The notes below the pieces were generated by a model. That model was given only the letters and a program-made list of their open reading frames with translations. It was not told the DNA's origin and did not search any database. Shown piece after piece: positions 52,177 through 61,008 of a DNA stretch of 64,000 bases; the stretch's first letter is position 1, and every line of letters starts with the position of its first letter. Origin of the DNA: Paenibacillus alkaliterrae (GTDB lineage: Bacteria > Bacillota > Bacilli > Paenibacillales > Paenibacillaceae); assembly GCF_021532375.1 (NCBI RefSeq), contig NZ_JAKGAP010000010.1, forward strand, positions 124,001 to 188,000. The letters run 5' to 3'. The position numbers and the translations under genes were made by a program.

Positions 52177-53937
52177 TTAAGATTCCTCCATTACAGGTAT
52201 GGTAAACGTGACTCGCGTTCCTATGCCCTCCATGCTTTCAATCGTAAGTCCTGCCTCATTGCCGTAGTGCAGCAAGAGCCGTTGATGTACGTTCCTGAGG
52301 CCATAGCTTCCTTGCTCGATAGGTTGTTCACGGTCATCCGGCGGGTAAAGCCTGCTCAAGACGTCGCTCAGTCTGTCCGGCTCCATGCCGGTGCCGGTAT
52401 CGTCGACGACGAAGTTCATCGTCGCCCCTTGCATGACGGCGTGCACATGAATGACGCCTTTGCCTTCTCTCTTCTGAATGCCATGAATGAGCGCATTTTC
52501 GATCAAAGGCTGAAGCAGCAGCTTGAGCATCATGCGGCCATGCATCGCGGGATCGACGAAGAAGCGGATTTCGAACTTGTCCGGGTACCTAATCGATTGA
52601 ATGTTCGCATAGTGGCGGGCATGCGCGATTTCTTGCTCCACAGGGCAGTACGGAGCCCCTTTGTTTAGGCTGAAGCGCAGGAAATCGCTCAGGCTGCCGA
52701 CCATATTGGCCGTCTTCATGTCTTCATTCATTAAAGCCATCCAATGGATCGAAGATAACGTATTATACAAAAAGTGCGGGTTGATCTGCGCCTGAAGCGC
52801 TTGCATGTCGGCTTCCTTCTTCAGCGATTCGTTATGCTTCACTTGCTCCGTTAGCCGTTCTATTCGCCCGCCCAGCTTGTTATAGCTGCGCACCAGCTGT
52901 CCGACCTCGTCCATCGACTCCACGGGATACGGCTGTATCGGCTCCTCCGGATCGGTATCCTTCAGAAAGTGCGTCAGCATCAGCAGAGGCCGCGTCACCC
53001 GCTTGACGAAGAAAACGACGAGTGAGGCGATCAGCAGGCCCGCTAAACCGACGGACACCGCCGTAAGCGCAAGAACATACCGGTTTTGCGACCTGTACTC
53101 GGCATACGGTATGGCCCTGACCAGCGTCCAGTTCACATCCGGCACCGTTAAATAAAGAATCGTTTTCTTTGATGCCTGCTCTCCATAATTGACGGACCCT
53201 GTCGTCTTTGTAAACGGCATAAGTCCCGGCAAGAAGTCTTCCAATGAACCGTTCATAGAGGAGTTTGTTCCGCTCGAAAGGATTCGTCCTTCTGAATCAA
53301 CCAGCATCGTGTAATCATCGCCTTCGATGACGGATTGCTTCAGCATTCGCGCCACCGATTGTTCATCCAAGCTGATGACGAGCATGCCGATTTGTTCAAA
53401 TGAGAACATGTTGCGAACCGGACGCACCAGTGATATAACCCGCTTGACGCCGACGTTCGTATGGTTCTCGTACACTGAAGACCACCATCTGGGGTGTGCC
53501 TCGAAATAGTCCGGTTCCTTCTGCGTAATATCGGGCAGGCCCGATTGCAGTATCGTCGTATTGGATACCGGATGGGATTTATATTTGGGATAAATCGTGA
53601 TATCGGATATGTACGGCTTGGAATAGACGAGATTGGATAAAAATTCGATCATTTGGGTCTGCTTGACGGCATCGTCTCCCTTATTGCTCAAATACTGTTG
53701 AACCTCCTTGTTGCCGATCAGAAACAAGGACATGTTCTCAATGTCCTTGACGACAAATTCAAGATTCGTATCGATCTGCCGCAAAATGCTCATCCCCGCT
53801 TGCTTCGCCTTTTCTTCCGTCACGTCCGATGCAGTCGTATACGAGAAGTAGCCGAGCGACAAAAGTGGGACGAGTATCGATACAAGCAGCAAAAAGGATA
53901 ACTTTCGATTGAGCGATCTTCCTAACCAGCTTGTCAT
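52177..53937 (-). CDS. Sensor histidine kinase, YesM/LytS type
   Basis: This 586-residue kinase has a membrane helix at about 12-32, an extracellular Cache-like sensor to about 285, a second helix near 292-312, HAMP, the His_kinase motif QINPHFLYNTLSSIHWMAL and HATPase_c (LLLQPLIENALIHG, DDTGTGME, GLRNVHQRLLLHYG). ATG 53937 follows GGAGGAATGCT. It shares an operon with the YesN-type regulator; sensor and importer genes are adjacent, which fits sensing of the same sugar. Confidence 0.95.
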   Translation of the reverse strand: MTSWLGRSLNRKLSFLLLVSILVPLLSLGYFSYTTASDVTEEKAKQAGMSILRQIDTNLEFVVKDIENMSLFLIGNKEVQQYLSNKGDDAVKQTQMIEFLSNLVYSKPYISDITIYPKYKSHPVSNTTILQSGLPDITQKEPDYFEAHPRWWSSVYENHTNVGVKRVISLVRPVRNMFSFEQIGMLVISLDEQSVARMLKQSVIEGDDYTMLVDSEGRILSSGTNSSMNGSLEDFLPGLMPFTKTTGSVNYGEQASKKTILYLTVPDVNWTLVRAIPYAEYRSQNRYVLALTAVSVGLAGLLIASLVVFFVKRVTRPLLMLTHFLKDTDPEEPIQPYPVESMDEVGQLVRSYNKLGGRIERLTEQVKHNESLKKEADMQALQAQINPHFLYNTLSSIHWMALMNEDMKTANMVGSLSDFLRFSLNKGAPYCPVEQEIAHARHYANIQSIRYPDKFEIRFFVDPAMHGRMMLKLLLQPLIENALIHGIQKREGKGVIHVHAVMQGATMNFVVDDTGTGMEPDRLSDVLSRLYPPDDREQPIEQGSYGLRNVHQRLLLHYGNEAGLTIESMEGIGTRVTFTIPVMEES

Positions 53938-54029
53938 AGCATTCCTCCGTATTGACTGTCATTCGTATCAATAGCCTCTCCAAGAGCTTAACACAATCAA
54001 GTATCTTTTGTTTACTTTACGGCACCCAA

Positions 54030-54055
54030 AGAAGGTCCCGATATCGGGACCTTCT
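54030..54055. terminator. Terminator-like perfect palindrome
   Basis: AGAAGGTCCCGAT / ATCGGGACCTTCT, 13-bp perfect arms, lies 58 bases after the response regulator stop and before the next kinase gene. On the minus strand it is followed by TTTGG; the T-run is short. Confidence 0.65.
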
Positions 54056-54112
54056 GCAGAAATATAATCAGCGTTAAGCTCAGATTAACGGCCATATAAT
54101 AAAAAAATATGG

Positions 54113-55717
54113 TCATATTTTTTTGCGATATTCATTCGGAGACATGCCGGAGAAAGCACGAAACAGCTTATTGAAGTAACTGGAATTATCGTAGGCCAGC
54201 TCTAGCGAAATTTGCTCTATACTTTGATTGGATTTATCAAGCAGCTCCTGAGCCCGTTCCATTTTGCTTCTCGTTACAAATTCCACAAAGGTTTCACCGG
54301 TTTCTTTTTTGAAAATGCGGCTAAAATGTGTAGGATTAAGGTTTAAGCTTCTTGCCATGTCATCCATAACGATTTTCTCGTTTAAATGCATGAGTACATA
54401 ACGTTGTGCTTCTGCGATTTCTTTACGAATGGAGTGATCCTTGTGCACTCTTATAGAATCCATCTTTTCAACCAAATAGTGATATAACCCATCTCCAAGA
54501 TGGTCCAATGTATCTATCGCATAAATTTTTTGCTGCATCAATTCAGCACTATAATTAGTCAAAAAATGCTGCATGACCGAGTACTTCAGCTCAATGTCAG
54601 AAACGATCTTTATCACCCAGCCGCGTACGGAATCTACCGGATACCTTTTCGATTCAATATGCTTCAACCACTTCTCAATCATGTACTTTAGACGTTCAGC
54701 ATCGTCCAATTGAATACAATTTCTTATATCATTTACTGCTTCAGAATAATGAACAAATAGTTCATCCTCCGTCGTCTCCATTTGTTGTGCTTTTAGGATA
54801 CGATGTTCTCCCGAATAGAATCGAAACGTCTTTATGTTTTGCATGAATCTAATTTGCTTTTTTAGTGTTGTCATTGAATCGCAGCCTTCGCCTAAATAGA
54901 AAGAAACTCCAATTTTCATATTGCGAAGGAACATTTTTTGGGCCTTAAACAATTCATCGGTTATCATGTCCATTATATTGACTTTTATGGTCTTTGGGTA
55001 AGGATAGAGAATATAATAAGATCTCTCGTCAAAGGTTAACACGACATGATCTGCTATTTGAACAGATTCATTCAATGCGTTTTCCACTACGAACCGAACC
55101 TGATGTGCTCCTCCAAATCTTTCCTCTATATCCGAAAAACGTTCCAGCGTGCAAAGCACAGGCAAATATCGATAGCCAGCCGTTAAACGGATCCCCAAAT
55201 TTCCGGCTTTCTTCTCCCACTCCGTTTCATCCCATACAGGCTGGTCAATCAACGATCGCAAAAATGTTGTTTTTAACGCTGAGAGACCATGGGAGACAAC
55301 AGCTTGTAGTTTCAGATGTTCGTTCTGCACCGCTTTTTCGCTTTGAAGCTGCAAAATAAGCTGTTGTAACATGTCCAACAGCTGTTCGATACGCATTGTT
55401 TCTTTCAAAATATAATCATTTACATTTAATTTTACGGCTTGCTGTGCAAAATGAAATTCTTCATGACAGGACAGGATGACCGTCTTGAGACCTGGATTGA
55501 TCTTGCGTGCCTCTTCGATTAATTCTAATCCGTTCATGATCGGCATACCGATATCGGTTATTAGGATATCAGGCGGTAGAATCTTGCAAGCATGGAGCGC
55601 TTCTTCTCCATCCGAGCAGACCGCTATCAATTCTAAACCCAGCTCCTGCCAAGGCAGCTTTGCTTTCAAATATTCTAGGACTGGCATTTGGTCATCTGCG
55701 ATGATTACTTTATACAT
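54113..55717 (-). CDS. Response regulator, YesN type (REC + AraC-type HTH)
   Basis: This 534-residue regulator has a receiver domain (MYKVIIADDQ; phospho-acceptor Asp55 in LITDIGMP; Lys near 106) and C-terminal AraC HTH units (about 430-530; DDMARSLNLNPTHFSRIFKKETGETF and ISLELAYDNSSYFNKLFRAFSGMSPNEYR). ATG 55717 follows GGAGGGG and overlaps the kinase gene end by eight bases. Its partner importer is the one at 59022-62382. A shared promoter element at 60823-60900 and 62469-62545 is the likely binding region. Confidence 0.94.
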   Translation of the reverse strand: MYKVIIADDQMPVLEYLKAKLPWQELGLELIAVCSDGEEALHACKILPPDILITDIGMPIMNGLELIEEARKINPGLKTVILSCHEEFHFAQQAVKLNVNDYILKETMRIEQLLDMLQQLILQLQSEKAVQNEHLKLQAVVSHGLSALKTTFLRSLIDQPVWDETEWEKKAGNLGIRLTAGYRYLPVLCTLERFSDIEERFGGAHQVRFVVENALNESVQIADHVVLTFDERSYYILYPYPKTIKVNIMDMITDELFKAQKMFLRNMKIGVSFYLGEGCDSMTTLKKQIRFMQNIKTFRFYSGEHRILKAQQMETTEDELFVHYSEAVNDIRNCIQLDDAERLKYMIEKWLKHIESKRYPVDSVRGWVIKIVSDIELKYSVMQHFLTNYSAELMQQKIYAIDTLDHLGDGLYHYLVEKMDSIRVHKDHSIRKEIAEAQRYVLMHLNEKIVMDDMARSLNLNPTHFSRIFKKETGETFVEFVTRSKMERAQELLDKSNQSIEQISLELAYDNSSYFNKLFRAFSGMSPNEYRKKI

Positions 55718-57488
55718 GTTGATTCCCCTCCGTTATTGAAGTCGGGAAAATGAATACAACTGTCGTTCCTTTTTGATATTCGCTATCCATATTCATTTGA
55801 AACTGATCGCCGTAAATTAACTTTAAACGATTATACACATTCGTAAGTCCTATTCCTGCAGCAAACCCGTCAATTTGATCTCTTCTCTCCATAATCTGTC
55901 TCTTGCTCAGCTTTAGGGTGTCATTTACACGGCTCAATGTTTGGGCGTTCATGCCAACACCATTATCCTCAATCGTTATACGTAAGGTTTCTTCCGTCTT
56001 CTCCACACGGATGGAAATGCGCCCGCCTCTCCTTGAAAACCCATGTTTATAACAATTCTCTATAATAGGCTGAAGAATAAATCTTGGTACGGTTTCCAAA
56101 TGCAGGTCCGCATTGGTTTCTACAGTTGACTCGATCTGATGCCGCAACGAAAAATTCATCAGATCCATATACTGCCGAGTAATGTCAATTTCGGTAAGCA
56201 AAGGGACAAATTCTTGTTGGGATGATAGTGTCGTCCGCAGCAGCGAAGATAAGGAGCCGACCAGCTCGGCATTCTCATCATCCCCTTTCATAAGCAGCTT
56301 TAAACGAATAGAGCTTAGTACATTAAATAAGAAATGCGGGTTAATTTGCACCTGCAGCATCGCAAGCTCCGCTTGCCTCTTAAGCTCTTGCTCCAGCTTT
56401 ACTTGTTCGAGCATTTCTGAAATGCGGTCGAGCATATGATCGAAGGATCTGCCAAGTCGGCCTACCTCGTCGCCTGACCTCACGTTAGATCGAATTTGCA
56501 GGTCACCCGACTCAACTTTCAGAGCTATATCACCTAAAATTTTAATCGGTTTTGTAAATTTCCTTAGTAAATAGGCGAGAAAAAGGAGAAAACCCGCGGC
56601 GAATAAAATTTGCAGCAGGAGACCTGATCGATAAATCCGGTTCACTTTGTCTGTTAATTGCTCATACGGAACCAAGCTCACCAATGACCATTCGGCATAT
56701 TGAACGGGCATCGATACATAGATCTGATTTTCTCCAGCTAAGTGAATAATTCCAGGTGATACATCCGTGCTTGTCGACATAAGGCTTCCGAAATCTTGGC
56801 CGATATAATCTTCATCACGATGTGACAGAATACGTTGATTCTGATCCAATAAAAAAATATCTTCAGATAGGTTATCAATAATGCCGCTGACCGTATTTTC
56901 TGTACGGCTAACGATCAAATAAGCGAACGGCGCTGACGAATAATCCGTCAATGAACGTGCTGTCATGATTACAAAAGGATCTTTCTCAGCCTGAATTGTC
57001 AAATAATTGGGTTGAACACCCAAATACAAGGTGTCAAAAGGCGACAATCCGGACAACTTCTGAAACCATGGTTGTTGTCGGAAAGACGAAGGATCAAACT
57101 CGTAAAAGGAATAATTCGAGTAGTATCGTCCATCCCTCATAAGCAAGGTAAGTCGTATATCAGGTCGAGCGCTCGCCATCTGTTCCAGCTGGGCGGTGAC
57201 TGACAGGGTAACTAACGGATCGTCCGGTAGTTGAAGTAAGCTTTTTAGTTCATCATTAAATTGAACCCGGTTCGACACTTCAACCATTTCTTCAATAATG
57301 CCATGAATTTGGTACTGTACAATTCTTAGCGACTGGCTTGCACTGTTTAAAGCTTGTTCTCGTATAATTTGTTGTGAAAATGAGCTCGTGTTGTAAAGCA
57401 TAACAAGGGTAGGAACCATCAAACAAGCGATGGACGTTGCAATCAATCTTTGTCTAAGCGACAATTCTCGAAAAAAGTTGAATTTCAT
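55710..57488 (-). CDS. Sensor histidine kinase, YesM/LytS type
   Basis: This kinase has about 592 residues: first helix about 15-35, extracellular Cache-like sensor to about 285, second helix about 288-308, HAMP, the motif QINPHFLFNVLSSIRLKLL, then HATPase_c (FILQPIIENCYKHGF, DNGVGMN, GIGLTNVYNRLKLIYG). Two ATGs lie two codons apart; ATG 57488 is seven bases after GGAGGG and is preferred. The gene is 134 bases downstream of a receptor gene, past a terminator-like hairpin. Confidence 0.94.
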   Translation of the reverse strand: MKFNFFRELSLRQRLIATSIACLMVPTLVMLYNTSSFSQQIIREQALNSASQSLRIVQYQIHGIIEEMVEVSNRVQFNDELKSLLQLPDDPLVTLSVTAQLEQMASARPDIRLTLLMRDGRYYSNYSFYEFDPSSFRQQPWFQKLSGLSPFDTLYLGVQPNYLTIQAEKDPFVIMTARSLTDYSSAPFAYLIVSRTENTVSGIIDNLSEDIFLLDQNQRILSHRDEDYIGQDFGSLMSTSTDVSPGIIHLAGENQIYVSMPVQYAEWSLVSLVPYEQLTDKVNRIYRSGLLLQILFAAGFLLFLAYLLRKFTKPIKILGDIALKVESGDLQIRSNVRSGDEVGRLGRSFDHMLDRISEMLEQVKLEQELKRQAELAMLQVQINPHFLFNVLSSIRLKLLMKGDDENAELVGSLSSLLRTTLSSQQEFVPLLTEIDITRQYMDLMNFSLRHQIESTVETNADLHLETVPRFILQPIIENCYKHGFSRRGGRISIRVEKTEETLRITIEDNGVGMNAQTLSRVNDTLKLSKRQIMERRDQIDGFAAGIGLTNVYNRLKLIYGDQFQMNMDSEYQKGTTVVFIFPTSITEGNQHV

Positions 57489-57521
57489 CCCCATTCCCTC
57501 CTTCCCCTATAACGTGACGAA

Positions 57522-57553
57522 AGCTAGAGCACCATAAAGGCTGCTCCAGCTTC
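57522..57553 (-). terminator. Terminator-like hairpin between receptor and kinase genes
   Basis: Arms AAGCTAGAGCA and TGCTCCAGCTT (one wobble) flank a 10-nt loop, 69 bases past the receptor stop. No T-run follows on the minus strand, so it may only reduce readthrough. Confidence 0.5.
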
Positions 57554-57622
57554 GTTTTCTATTCTTTTAGTTATACCTTAAGTCCACCCTTATTACACTT
57601 TCCTTTCTTCAGAAATGCATGA

Positions 57623-58981
57623 TTATTGATTAGCATCAACTAATTTTTGAATTTTCTCTTGCGCCGTGTTCATCGTTATATCGATGTCCTGACCTTGAAG
57701 CATCATTTTATCAAATTCCTCTTGCATAATTTTTTCCACTTCCGCTGAATACCCTGGCGGATTTATCGTTGGGAACATAACGCTATTCTTCAAGAAGTTC
57801 AACGCCGATTCCTTGTCAATCATTTCCGGATTCGCCGCCGCAGCAATGATCTTATCTAATACTTCTTCCATATTAGCCTTTTTCCACGATGGGATATTTC
57901 TACCTTGCGCAACGAGTCCCTCCGTTGTAAACCAGCGGATGAACGTGTAAGCTTCCTCTTTATGCATCGACTTGCTGTACATCGTCACAAAATCTGATGA
58001 GACTGAGGTAGTAATCGGGTCTTCTTTATTCATTTTCGGATAAGGCGCGAATACCGTTTTGAACGTCGCCGGCACCTTCTCTGTCCCGCCCACTTCGGGA
58101 ATGAAAAACGTTCCTGTCGCTATCATGCTTGCGTCTTGATTGAAGTACTGCGGCCGATAATTCAGCTTCTGGCTAATCACTTCGGAGTAAGGCGTTGCCG
58201 ACTCATCCCTCTCCGCTTGCAAGCGAATTTCCAGCGACTTACGCATAATCGGGTTCGTAATGTTTGCCGATTTGCCATCGTCCGTGACGAGATAGGCGTT
58301 TTCCGGTTGGTTCCCCAGTCCTAACATCGCATACGGATTGGTCCAAGTATGAAAGTACGTACCATACCGTTTTTTCTCACCGCCCTGTTTTGTCATCTTC
58401 TTTGCGTATTCGAGATACTCGTCCCAAGTCCAATCAGTCGGAATCGGCAGTCCCGCTTCCTTCAGATGGTCTTCGTTAATGGCAACGAAGAAGTTTACAG
58501 ATTTCCCCGGCAGACCATAGTACTTCCCATTCTCTTGCGTATTGACGACATATTCATCCTCAAATTTGAGACCCTCTTTGTTCATATATTCATCAAGCGG
58601 CTCTAACATGCCCAGCGCAAGTCGTTGCACGTATTGAGCTGGTGAGGAGAACATGATGACGTCCATGTCTTCGCCCGAAGCTGCGGCCAGATCGACTTTT
58701 TTCACGTGTTCGTTGGCATTATTATCTCCAGCAGATACGAATTCAACTTTGATGTTTGGATACTTTTTCTCGAATTCCTGTTTTACAACATCAAATTTCT
58801 CATTTTCAAGGTTGTACCATGTATGAACCTTAATCGTGACCGGTTCCGCATTGCTGCCCGCGTTGGTTCCAGCGTTGGTTCCTGTATTTGTTTCATTCCC
58901 AGTTGATGAGGAACAGCCTGCCAGCAGCATTGCTCCAGTCGTTAAAACAATTGCCGAGCTCTTCATCCATTTCTTAATCAT
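57623..58981 (-). CDS. Extracellular sugar-binding lipoprotein, copy 1 of a duplicated receptor
   Basis: This 452-residue receptor has lipobox LLAGC (Cys23), an Asn/Thr/Gly-rich linker with GTNAGTNAGSNA-like repeats, and an SBP_bac_1 body (HTWYNLENEKFDVVKQEFEKK). ATG 58981 follows AGGAGG; the upstream nine-codon extension is rejected. It ends the permease operon, 40 bases after the MalG-type gene. Its protein is very similar to that of 61009-62382 along the full length. Confidence 0.93.
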   Translation of the reverse strand: MIKKWMKSSAIVLTTGAMLLAGCSSSTGNETNTGTNAGTNAGSNAEPVTIKVHTWYNLENEKFDVVKQEFEKKYPNIKVEFVSAGDNNANEHVKKVDLAAASGEDMDVIMFSSPAQYVQRLALGMLEPLDEYMNKEGLKFEDEYVVNTQENGKYYGLPGKSVNFFVAINEDHLKEAGLPIPTDWTWDEYLEYAKKMTKQGGEKKRYGTYFHTWTNPYAMLGLGNQPENAYLVTDDGKSANITNPIMRKSLEIRLQAERDESATPYSEVISQKLNYRPQYFNQDASMIATGTFFIPEVGGTEKVPATFKTVFAPYPKMNKEDPITTSVSSDFVTMYSKSMHKEEAYTFIRWFTTEGLVAQGRNIPSWKKANMEEVLDKIIAAAANPEMIDKESALNFLKNSVMFPTINPPGYSAEVEKIMQEEFDKMMLQGQDIDITMNTAQEKIQKLVDANQ

Positions 58982-59021
58982 ACGGTTTCCTCCTAGTTGT
59001 CCATCCAATTATCTGTTTTAT

Positions 59022-59852
59022 CTATCCTTTGACACTACCCTGCGCCACGCCTTCAATAACTTGCTTTTGGCCAATGATGAAGATAATCATCAGCGGCAAG
59101 ATTGCGGACACGGCGGCTGCCATCATGAGTGAATAAAACTCTCCGTTCACATCGCTAAACTTCCTCATCCCCAGCTGCAGCGTATACAAATGATCGGACC
59201 GAAGGAAAATCAACGGATTCTGATAGTCATTCCAAGTCCAGATGAAACGAAGAATCATTAAGGTAGCCAATGCAGATTTCACTAATGGAAGCGTAATTCT
59301 AACAAAGATGGTCCAATGGTTGGCACCGTCCATACGTGCCGATTCGATAATTTCATTATGAACACTCATGAAAAATTGTCGAAGAAGGAAAGTCCCGATT
59401 GCTCCGGCACTGCCTAACAATACTATGCCGGTATGACTGTCAAACAGACCCAACCAACGGAATAGAACAAATTGAGGAACTAAGATCGCTTGATGTGGAA
59501 TCATAAATGTTGCGAGCACCATAATAAATATGACATCCCGGCCTTTAAACGAAATTTTTGAGAAGCCATAAGCAGCCATAGCTGAAGTAATCAGAGACAC
59601 TGCTGTTGTCAGTAAAGTGATTTTGATTGAGTTCCAATAATACAAAGCAAAAGGAAGTGTACCGAACCAAACTTCCCGGTAGTTTTCAACAGCATTCCAT
59701 GTTTCCGGAATCCATTGAATCGGATAAGCCAAAACTTCAAGCTCCGGTTTAAAGGAAGCTGAGAGCATCCACACGAATGGCAGGAGAAAAATTATACCTG
59801 CAGCACTCATCAATATAGTAATTATAATACGACTAACACGTAACGAACTCAT
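59022..59852 (-). CDS. Carbohydrate ABC transporter permease (MalG type)
   Basis: This 276-residue membrane permease has six predicted helices and an EAA-type loop (ESARMDGANHWTIFVRITLP), ending in GQKQVIEGVAQGSVKG. ATG 59852 follows AGGGGG. The gene lies 10 bases past the MalF-type stop codon. Confidence 0.93.
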   Translation of the reverse strand: MSSLRVSRIIITILMSAAGIIFLLPFVWMLSASFKPELEVLAYPIQWIPETWNAVENYREVWFGTLPFALYYWNSIKITLLTTAVSLITSAMAAYGFSKISFKGRDVIFIMVLATFMIPHQAILVPQFVLFRWLGLFDSHTGIVLLGSAGAIGTFLLRQFFMSVHNEIIESARMDGANHWTIFVRITLPLVKSALATLMILRFIWTWNDYQNPLIFLRSDHLYTLQLGMRKFSDVNGEFYSLMMAAAVSAILPLMIIFIIGQKQVIEGVAQGSVKG

Positions 59853-59862
59853 AGGAATCCCC

Positions 59863-60801
59863 CTAGTAATTTACCCATTTCTTCTGACCAATCCATTGAA
59901 TAACTGTTATTGCCAGAATTAAGAGAAGAAGTGCGATACCAATCGCCGACGCATATCCGGATTTCAATTGAATAAAGGCAACTTCATACAAGTAAAACAC
60001 GATAACGGATGTTGATCCAGCAGGTCCACCATTCGTTAAGATCATGATCAGATCGAACGCCTTAAAGGAACCGACGATACCCGTAATGAGCAGGAAGAAC
60101 GTTGTTGGCGAAAGTAAAGGCAGCGTAACCGAGAAAAATTGACGAATTTTCGAAGCGCCATCGATGTCAGCTGCTTCATAGAGATCTTGCGGAATGTTTT
60201 GCAGCCCGGCCATAAAAATGATCATCTCAAAGCCTATCCCAGCCCAAACCATAATAATCATCACAGATATGAGCGAAAAACTCGGATCTGCCAGCCATGC
60301 CGGCGGATTATCGATCCCTATCGACATTAGGAGACCGTTAATGGGTCCGCTAGTCGGATGAAATAACACACGCCACAGAATAGCTACTGCGACAAAGCTG
60401 GATATAAAAGGCATGAAATAAATGACTTTAAAAACAGATTTGAAGTAAGTCGCTTTATTGATAAGTACCGCCAATATTAATGCAATAAACAAGGAAACAG
60501 GGATGACTATCATTAAAAGAAAATTGTTGGCTAACGACCTGGTGAAATTCTCATCAGATAGCATTTTCGTATAATTATCAAATCCAATAAAATTGATACT
60601 CTTTAAACCTGCAATAAAGTTCCAATCGGTAAAGCTGATAATTCCGGAGAGTAGAATCGGAATGACCATGAGGACAACAGTCATAATTAGCATAGGTGAT
60701 ATAAACAAATACCCTGCTAATGTATCCTGTGTTAAATTCTTTCGTTTTTTTCGTGGAACCATATTTTTCATGGCTCCGGTTTCTTGAACCGTTTGTTCCA
60801 A
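59863..60801 (-). CDS. Sugar ABC transporter permease (MalF type)
   Basis: This permease has about 312 residues and the EAA loop YEAADIDGASKIRQFFSVTLP. Start choice: TTG 60801 lies six bases after GAGGTG and is preferred; GTG 60810 and ATG 60771 are in frame. A promoter block (60823-60900) precedes it. It leads the operon with the MalG-type permease and receptor copy 1. Confidence 0.9.
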   Translation of the reverse strand: MEQTVQETGAMKNMVPRKKRKNLTQDTLAGYLFISPMLIMTVVLMVIPILLSGIISFTDWNFIAGLKSINFIGFDNYTKMLSDENFTRSLANNFLLMIVIPVSLFIALILAVLINKATYFKSVFKVIYFMPFISSFVAVAILWRVLFHPTSGPINGLLMSIGIDNPPAWLADPSFSLISVMIIMVWAGIGFEMIIFMAGLQNIPQDLYEAADIDGASKIRQFFSVTLPLLSPTTFFLLITGIVGSFKAFDLIMILTNGGPAGSTSVIVFYLYEVAFIQLKSGYASAIGIALLLLILAITVIQWIGQKKWVNY

Positions 60802-60822
60802 TCTAATCACCTCTTGTTGTTC

Positions 60823-60900
60823 GTCTATGTCTTCATTATAGGGAGAGCTGGGATCAAATACAGGGCAATAATTTTTCTCTTTGAAAAATTATTTGCGCAA
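60823..60900 (-). promoter_or_regulatory. Promoter block P1, duplicated at 62469-62545
   Basis: Minus strand -10 TATAAT (60835-60840) without a good -35. The block shares long identical stretches with 62469-62545, including CCCTATAATGAA around the -10 and a TTTTTCAAA-N-AGAAAAATT element near 60866-60890. That AT-rich element is the likely activator site for the YesN-type regulator at 54113-55717. Confidence 0.7.
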
Positions 60901-60957
60901 TTATTTTGAATGGATCAATCAACCATTTCTCCCCTCTCAGATACTTTCAGCCTATAC

Positions 60958-60992
60958 GCAAACGACGCAGAAATGACTTCTGCGTCGTTTGC
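60958..60992. terminator. Perfect 15-bp hairpin after receptor copy 2
   Basis: GCAAACGACGCAGAA / TTCTGCGTCGTTTGC with a 5-nt loop, 17 bases past the receptor stop. No T-run follows, so it may limit rather than end transcription into the permease operon. Confidence 0.7.
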
Positions 60993-61008
60993 AATTCCAT
61001 ATGAGCAA

